From: Bdellovibrio sp047344985
Lineage (GTDB): Bacteria; Bdellovibrionota; Bdellovibrionia; Bdellovibrionales; Bdellovibrionaceae
Direction of reading: 5' to 3'
DNA length: 64,000 bases
NCBI RefSeq assembly: GCF_047344985.1
Contig: NZ_CP178861.1
Location: 3,286,001-3,350,000, forward strand
Below are positions 60,143-64,000 of this stretch, piece by piece. A program made the translations under genes and the position numbers. Below the pieces are notes generated by a model, which searched no databases, was not told where the DNA came from, and was given only the letters and a program-made list of their open reading frames with translations. Each line of letters starts with the position of its first letter. Positions within the stretch are counted from its first letter, which is position 1.

Positions 60143-60184
60143 ATGCAACCATTCGTTGCATTTTTTAAATGCAAATTACTTGCA
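60143..60184 (+). promoter_or_regulatory. Three overlapping TGCAA/TTGCA palindromes before the metal-uptake operon
   Basis: Palindromes with arms TGCAA and TTGCA are at 60143-60161 (ATGCAAC-CATTC-GTTGCAT), 60156-60174 (TTGCATTTTTTAAATGCAA) and 60170-60184. They lie just before the outer-membrane gene of a Zn/Mn ABC operon, so a Zur-like or related metal repressor site is likely. Confidence 0.65.
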
Positions 60185-60234
60185 ATTAAAAAGTGGGGCT
60201 GATAGAAGCGAACTTATTGGAGGAGTGTTCACGA

Positions 60235-61302
60235 ATGAAAACGATGAAGGTTTTAGTATCTCTTTTGATTTTGACGGGAGCTTATCAGGCTCACGCTCAA
60301 AATATTCTGCAAAACATCCAGACGTCAGCGGCTATTGATATCACCGCGCCCTTTGACTTCGAGCACTCGGAAGAAAACAAACTCGATATTCGCTCGGCAG
60401 AGTTGTTGTTCTTTGGTCCTCTTGATCCGACGTTTGATGCGACTTTGAATTTCGCGGCTCACAATGAAGATGGTGAATTCAAAGCGGAAGTTCACGAAGC
60501 TTATCTAAGTTCCAGCAAATTGATTCCGTCGTCTCGTTTTAAAGTCGGAAAATTCTTTTTGGGCGTAGGTCGTTTAAATCAGTTTCATCAACATGATTGG
60601 GCTTTCATTTCCGCTCCCCGTGTTCAAGCGGAGTTTTTAGGTGATGAAGGTGTCGCCGATTCCGGAGCGGAGTTTTCAACTCTTCTTCCGTCGGATTCTT
60701 ATTGGGATATCACCGTGGGTGTGACGAATGGTTACACTTTTGGTGAGCATTCAGAAACTCCAGCGGAAAAACCGCGTGTGCCGACTCATTATATTCATCC
60801 TGTGAACTTTATCGATTTCGGCGACAGCGGCGCGCTTCAATGGGGCGCGAATTATTTGGGAAGAACTGATGCGCACGGAGTGCAAACTCAGCTTTATGGT
60901 TTGGATTTTGTCTTTAAGAAAATGGAAGGCAAGATTCTCAATTTTCTTTTGCAATCTGAAATCTGGTATCGCAATCAGAGCGCCTCAGGCCTGGCGACTT
61001 CAGAGGATTTGGGAGCTTATGTTTATCCACAGTTCTCTTTAACAGAGCAGCTTTATGCGGGTCTTCGTATTGATTTATTCACGGAACTTGCGAGAAAATC
61101 GGAGGCGGATGGATCTAAGCAAGATAATTTCAATTATGGTTTAGTTCCGACACTGACATACAAGCACAGTGAATTCACTTTGTTCCGCTTGGCTTATGGC
61201 TATGATGTGCAAACGTATCAAGGTGAATCCGATACTGTTCATCAGAAAATTGAATTGCAACTTGTTTCTATCCTGGGCGCGCATCCTGCGCACTCCTTCT
61301 AG
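60235..61302 (+). CDS. Outer-membrane porin-like protein of the metal-uptake operon
   Basis: From ATG 60235 (GGAGGAG before it) the product has 355 residues with a signal peptide ending AHAQ. The mature part is beta-rich with aromatic belts (SELLFFGPLDPTFDATLNFAAHNEDGEF, YLSSSKLIPSSRFKVGKFFLGVGRLNQF, LFRLAYGYDVQTYQ) and ends in Phe, as outer-membrane barrels do. It contains many His residues (HEDG-like clusters, HQHD, EHSET, HYIHP). It is too small for a TonB-dependent receptor. Position ahead of the ABC uptake genes, nine bases before the binding-protein gene, suggests a metal-specific outer-membrane channel. Confidence 0.72.
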   Translation: MKTMKVLVSLLILTGAYQAHAQNILQNIQTSAAIDITAPFDFEHSEENKLDIRSAELLFFGPLDPTFDATLNFAAHNEDGEFKAEVHEAYLSSSKLIPSSRFKVGKFFLGVGRLNQFHQHDWAFISAPRVQAEFLGDEGVADSGAEFSTLLPSDSYWDITVGVTNGYTFGEHSETPAEKPRVPTHYIHPVNFIDFGDSGALQWGANYLGRTDAHGVQTQLYGLDFVFKKMEGKILNFLLQSEIWYRNQSASGLATSEDLGAYVYPQFSLTEQLYAGLRIDLFTELARKSEADGSKQDNFNYGLVPTLTYKHSEFTLFRLAYGYDVQTYQGESDTVHQKIELQLVSILGAHPAHSF

Positions 61303-61311
61303 AGGTGACGT

Positions 61312-62193
61312 ATGAATAAATTTATTTTTTCAATGCTTCTTTTGGTTTCTGTATCGGCATTTGCAAAAATCAAGGTCGTTGCAACACAGCCGGATATCGC
61401 TGAAGTCGTTCAAGCTATCGGTGGCGATCAAGTCGAAGTCCAAACTCTTTTAAAAGGATCGGAAGATCCGCACTATGCGGAAGCTCGTCCTGATTTTATT
61501 TTAAAGGTGAACCGTGCTGATGTGGTTTGTTCCGTAGGACTTGATTTGGAAATCGGATGGTTGCCAAAAGTTTTAAGCAAATCTGGAAACGAAAAAGTTC
61601 AAGAAGGCGGGCCTGGATTCTGCGCTCTTGGAAAAAGTGTGAAAGCTTTGGAAGTTCCAACGGGTGTGATTGATCGTTCTTTGGGCGATGTGCATCCCCA
61701 CGGAAATCCTCATTTCGTTTTATCTCCGGAGAAATTAGCGGAAGGCGGAGCGGAAGTGGTGCGCGTGTTGTCGCTGGTTTTGCCTGCAAAAAGCTCTGAG
61801 TTCGAGAAAAATTATGATGCATTCAAAAAGAAGATGACGGAGCTTCACGATCGTTTGGCGAAGACCGTAAAGAAAGTGAAAGTTATGGAATACCATAAAG
61901 AATTCACTTACTTCTTTAATGCCTACGGATTGGAATCGCTAGGTTCTTTGGAAGAAAAACCGGGAATGCCACCTTCTGCGGCTCGCATTGCTCAAGTGGC
62001 TAAGATGGCAAAGGACAATAAAGTGGCCGTGCTGTTCGCGACCCCGTCGGCTCCTCATAAAACTTTGGAGCGCTTTCATGAGCTTTCAGGAATTCCTGTG
62101 GTGACTGTTCCTTCTTATGTTCAGAGCAGCGGCAGCACAGATGCAAAGAACATTGAAGCCTTACAAAACTTGTTAGTAAAATCCATTCCATGA
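61312..62193 (+). CDS. Zinc/manganese ABC transporter substrate-binding protein (ZnuA-like)
   Basis: The 293-residue protein has a signal peptide ending SAFA and the cluster A-I fold: VVATQPDIAEVVQAIGGDQVEV, DPHYAEARPDF with a ligand His, GNPHFVLSPEK, and MEYHKEFTYFFNAYGLE with another ligand His. The fourth ligand is expected in the C-terminal lobe. A short His-containing loop (DVHPHGNPHF) is present, but not the long His-rich loop of zinc-specific ZnuA. It could bind Zn or Mn; Zn is favoured by the operon context. Confidence 0.88.
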   Translation: MNKFIFSMLLLVSVSAFAKIKVVATQPDIAEVVQAIGGDQVEVQTLLKGSEDPHYAEARPDFILKVNRADVVCSVGLDLEIGWLPKVLSKSGNEKVQEGGPGFCALGKSVKALEVPTGVIDRSLGDVHPHGNPHFVLSPEKLAEGGAEVVRVLSLVLPAKSSEFEKNYDAFKKKMTELHDRLAKTVKKVKVMEYHKEFTYFFNAYGLESLGSLEEKPGMPPSAARIAQVAKMAKDNKVAVLFATPSAPHKTLERFHELSGIPVVTVPSYVQSSGSTDAKNIEALQNLLVKSIP

Positions 62194-62762
62194 GTCAAAT
62201 TCTTGAAGTTCAAAACTTAAGAGCCAAAAGCCGTGAGGGAAAGTATCTCTCCCCTGCTGTGAATTTTGAACTTCTTGCAGGAGAAGTGCTTTTCTTGCGC
62301 GGTGAAAATGGCGCGGGCAAAAGCACTTTGCTGAAAACTCTTTTGGGCCTTCACAAATATTACGAAGGTAAATTTCATTTTCTGATTCCTGAATCTGATA
62401 TTCAATATTTGCCTCAACTAGGAAACCTGCATTTTCATTTGCCGCTGACTTTAAAAGACATGTTGTCTTCTTCCGCTGATGTTCCTGCCTCTTTGATTAA
62501 AGGAATTGATCTTGATAAAAAATGGAATACTGCGAGCGGCGGAGAACGTCAGAAAATTTTATTGGCGGCGACTTTGGGAAAAAAACCTCGTTTGCTTGTG
62601 CTTGATGAACCTTTTAATCATGTCGACAAAGAATCGATTCAAGTTTTAGAAGATGCTTTAGGTCAGTTTTTAAAAGATCACCCGGAAAGTTCTTTAGTTT
62701 TAGTTTCTCACCGCGCCTTTATTCAAGATTGGGCCAAAGTTCGTTTTCTGGAGATCCGATGA
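62190..62762 (+). CDS. ABC transporter ATPase (ZnuC-like, short)
   Basis: The 190-residue protein has Walker A GENGAGKST, signature TASGGERQKILLAA, Walker B LLVLDEPFNHVD and the H-loop VLVSHRA. It is shorter than typical ZnuC (about 230-250), ending soon after the H-loop and lacking the usual C-terminal regulatory extension. Both neighbours overlap it by 4 bases (ATGA), so it is part of one operon and provides energy for the ZnuB-like permease. Confidence 0.86.
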   Translation: MSQILEVQNLRAKSREGKYLSPAVNFELLAGEVLFLRGENGAGKSTLLKTLLGLHKYYEGKFHFLIPESDIQYLPQLGNLHFHLPLTLKDMLSSSADVPASLIKGIDLDKKWNTASGGERQKILLAATLGKKPRLLVLDEPFNHVDKESIQVLEDALGQFLKDHPESSLVLVSHRAFIQDWAKVRFLEIR

Positions 62763-63571
62763 GTTCGTTCTTTGAGCTTTTACAGATTTATCGTTGGTCT
62801 TTACCTGCCAGTGTCTTGATGGCCAGTGTCCTTGCGATGATTGGTTCGCAGTGGACGGCTCGCGAAAAAAGCGCCCAGATTTTTGTTTTAGGCCAAGGCT
62901 CTTCCTTGGGAATTGTTTTGGGATTGGCGATCAATATTTGGCTGGGTACGGATTATCACGGCTTGAATCTTTTAATTGGTCTCTCCTTAGGGTGGTTAAC
63001 ACTCTTGTTGTCGGATCTTTTGATTGAAACTCGAGCCGACCGTAATCATATTTATCTGACGCTTTTTGTTTTCTTTTTGTCTCTCACTTATCTTTTGACG
63101 TCCTTAACTCCCGCCTTGGAATCGCACATGGCTTCATCTTATTTCGGTGACGTGGCCGTGATGAGTGATAGCGGAGCCCAGGCGTGTCTGGTTATGGGCC
63201 TTCTTTTTGGTGGATTTGTTCTATTGAACTGGCGTGCTCTGTCTATGATTTCTTATCAGCTTGTCAATCACAGCTGGATTCATCGCAGCGGAAAAAATCG
63301 TCTTTTTGATATTGGGACATTGTTACTGACTACGATGGCCATTCAGAGCATGGGTTATCTTTTTACGATCGGTTCTCTTTTTATCGGAACAAGCTTTGCG
63401 GCTCATCGCAGTAAAAATCTGCGGTCTTATACGAAGCGAATTCTAGTGATTTCCTTTGTGGGAAGCCTTTTGGGGTTTGTCGTGTCATTGTTATCCACGA
63501 CCTTACCCACAGTGCCTTGTGTTCTGATTGGACAGATGTTGATTGGATTATTAACTTACACGAAGAAATAG
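62759..63571 (+). CDS. ABC transporter permease (ZnuB-like)
   Basis: From ATG 62759 (overlapping the ATPase stop by 4 bases) the product has 270 residues with eight or nine hydrophobic helices and the family stretches GQGSSLGIVLGLAINIW and FTIGSLFIGTSFAAHR. It forms the membrane channel of the metal ABC importer. The frame is open upstream to 62729, but the overlap with the ATPase gene and the start MSSFFELLQIYRWSLP support the later ATG. Its last 16 bases overlap the convergent ATPase-domain gene. Confidence 0.85.
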   Translation: MSSFFELLQIYRWSLPASVLMASVLAMIGSQWTAREKSAQIFVLGQGSSLGIVLGLAINIWLGTDYHGLNLLIGLSLGWLTLLLSDLLIETRADRNHIYLTLFVFFLSLTYLLTSLTPALESHMASSYFGDVAVMSDSGAQACLVMGLLFGGFVLLNWRALSMISYQLVNHSWIHRSGKNRLFDIGTLLLTTMAIQSMGYLFTIGSLFIGTSFAAHRSKNLRSYTKRILVISFVGSLLGFVVSLLSTTLPTVPCVLIGQMLIGLLTYTKK

Positions 63572-64000
63572 TGGAAAGAAGGCTGAGCTTCTTTCTTTTG
63601 TCCATCGACGTTAAAAAGACAGATCACTTCGGTGCGCACGCCTTTTTTAACATTAAAGACAGTTAAATCCGCATTCTCAATAATCTGATGAAGTCCACGA
63701 CCAGCGCCGCCTTTATTGGAGTTCATGCTGCCCGCTTGACCGCTATAACAACTAATCAAGTAATCCACGATGATGTTTTTAGTTAAAGAGCCAAATGGAT
63801 CTTTAACGGAAACTGCGAGTAACACGCCATCACTCGCGTAGCGAAGCTGAGATTGTTGATGAGTATCAAGCTGGATTTCTTCTTTACGGGAAATATGATT
63901 GAAGATGGATTTCCCTTGAGAGTCCACCGGTGCATCATAAATCGCGTTCATCAGCATTTCTTCAACAACGGTATTCACACGATCTAAAACCGTGCTGCGA
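63556..64000 (-). CDS. GHKL (histidine-kinase-like) ATPase-domain protein (N-terminus off the right edge)
   Basis: The frame is open from 64000 to the stop at 63556 (148 codons visible). It shows the ATP-binding marks of a GHKL fold: an N-box-like VVEEMLMNAIYDAP, a G1-like SVKDPFGSL, and GGAGRGLHQIIENAD in the G2 position, then RTEVICLFNVD. There is no visible phospho-acceptor His in the part seen. It could be an anti-sigma or serine-kinase-type switch protein or the end of a larger kinase. The codons before GTG 63978 are also open, so the gene continues off the window. Confidence 0.7.
   Translation of the reverse strand, partial: RSTVLDRVNTVVEEMLMNAIYDAPVDSQGKSIFNHISRKEEIQLDTHQQSQLRYASDGVLLAVSVKDPFGSLTKNIIVDYLISCYSGQAGSMNSNKGGAGRGLHQIIENADLTVFNVKKGVRTEVICLFNVDGQKKEAQPSFHYFFV

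Noticed and set aside
1..64000. CRISPR arrays, tRNA or rRNA genes, insertion sequences, prophage
   Set aside because: I saw no regularly spaced repeats, cloverleaf-type sequence, transposase or phage structural gene in any frame.

Overview
The window looks like a chromosomal segment of a predatory delta-type bacterium of the Bdellovibrio group (Bdellovibrionota). The grounds are a fliL-M-N-O-P-Q-R-flhB-A-F-G-fliA flagellar operon, a short flagellin, many secreted proteins and lipoproteins that match no common family, HEXXH exoproteins and very large propeller lipoproteins. This is inference from gene content; no rRNA or other marker gene lies in the window. I saw no tRNA, insertion sequence, prophage or CRISPR array.

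Layout. 1-5.3 kb is a sugar locus: a glycosidase/sugar-nucleotide-reductase fusion cut by the left edge, a glycosyltransferase and a divergent family 2 glycosidase. 5.4-5.7 kb holds a small membrane protein with a good sigma-54 promoter candidate. 5.7-16.5 kb is the flagellar export, switch and regulation operon, read leftward. 16.6-23.7 kb carries two CsbD-like stress proteins, two HEXXH exoproteins, an inositol monophosphatase, a SPOR protein and a Notum/pectin-acetylesterase-type hydrolase. 23.8-26.1 kb is pcrA. 26.2-34 kb holds small envelope proteins, flagellin, a KamA radical SAM enzyme, an unknown exported protein, an outer-membrane barrel and a GroES domain carrying a histone-H1-like tail. 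34.3-40.1 kb holds a class A penicillin-binding protein, a metallo-hydrolase, a ferredoxin and a large unknown exported protein. 40.2-48.1 kb has a giant TolB-like propeller lipoprotein, a phosphoesterase plus cyclic-nucleotide-binding pair, and an operon of four exported proteins.

48.3-53.3 kb is the most striking region: a radical SAM/SPASM peptide maturase, a 39-residue Gly-rich single-Cys peptide nine bases downstream, a CHASE2 histidine kinase and a sigma-54-type response regulator, closely spaced and ended by one terminator. I read this as a candidate RiPP system joined to its own two-component system. 53.3-64 kb has a GNAT acetyltransferase, an RCC1-repeat lipoprotein, lspA, a RegB/RegA-like redox-type two-component pair, and a zinc/manganese-type ABC uptake operon led by an outer-membrane protein and preceded by three overlapping palindromes. 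A GHKL ATPase-domain gene is cut by the right edge.

Regulatory sequence ties parts together. The flagellin gene has a sigma-28-like promoter, and the two giant lipoprotein genes each carry ACCGAAAA exactly seven bases before the ATG, which suggests leaderless transcription by FliA, itself encoded here. Three GG-N10-GC sites resemble sigma-54 promoters upstream of otherwise unknown envelope genes.
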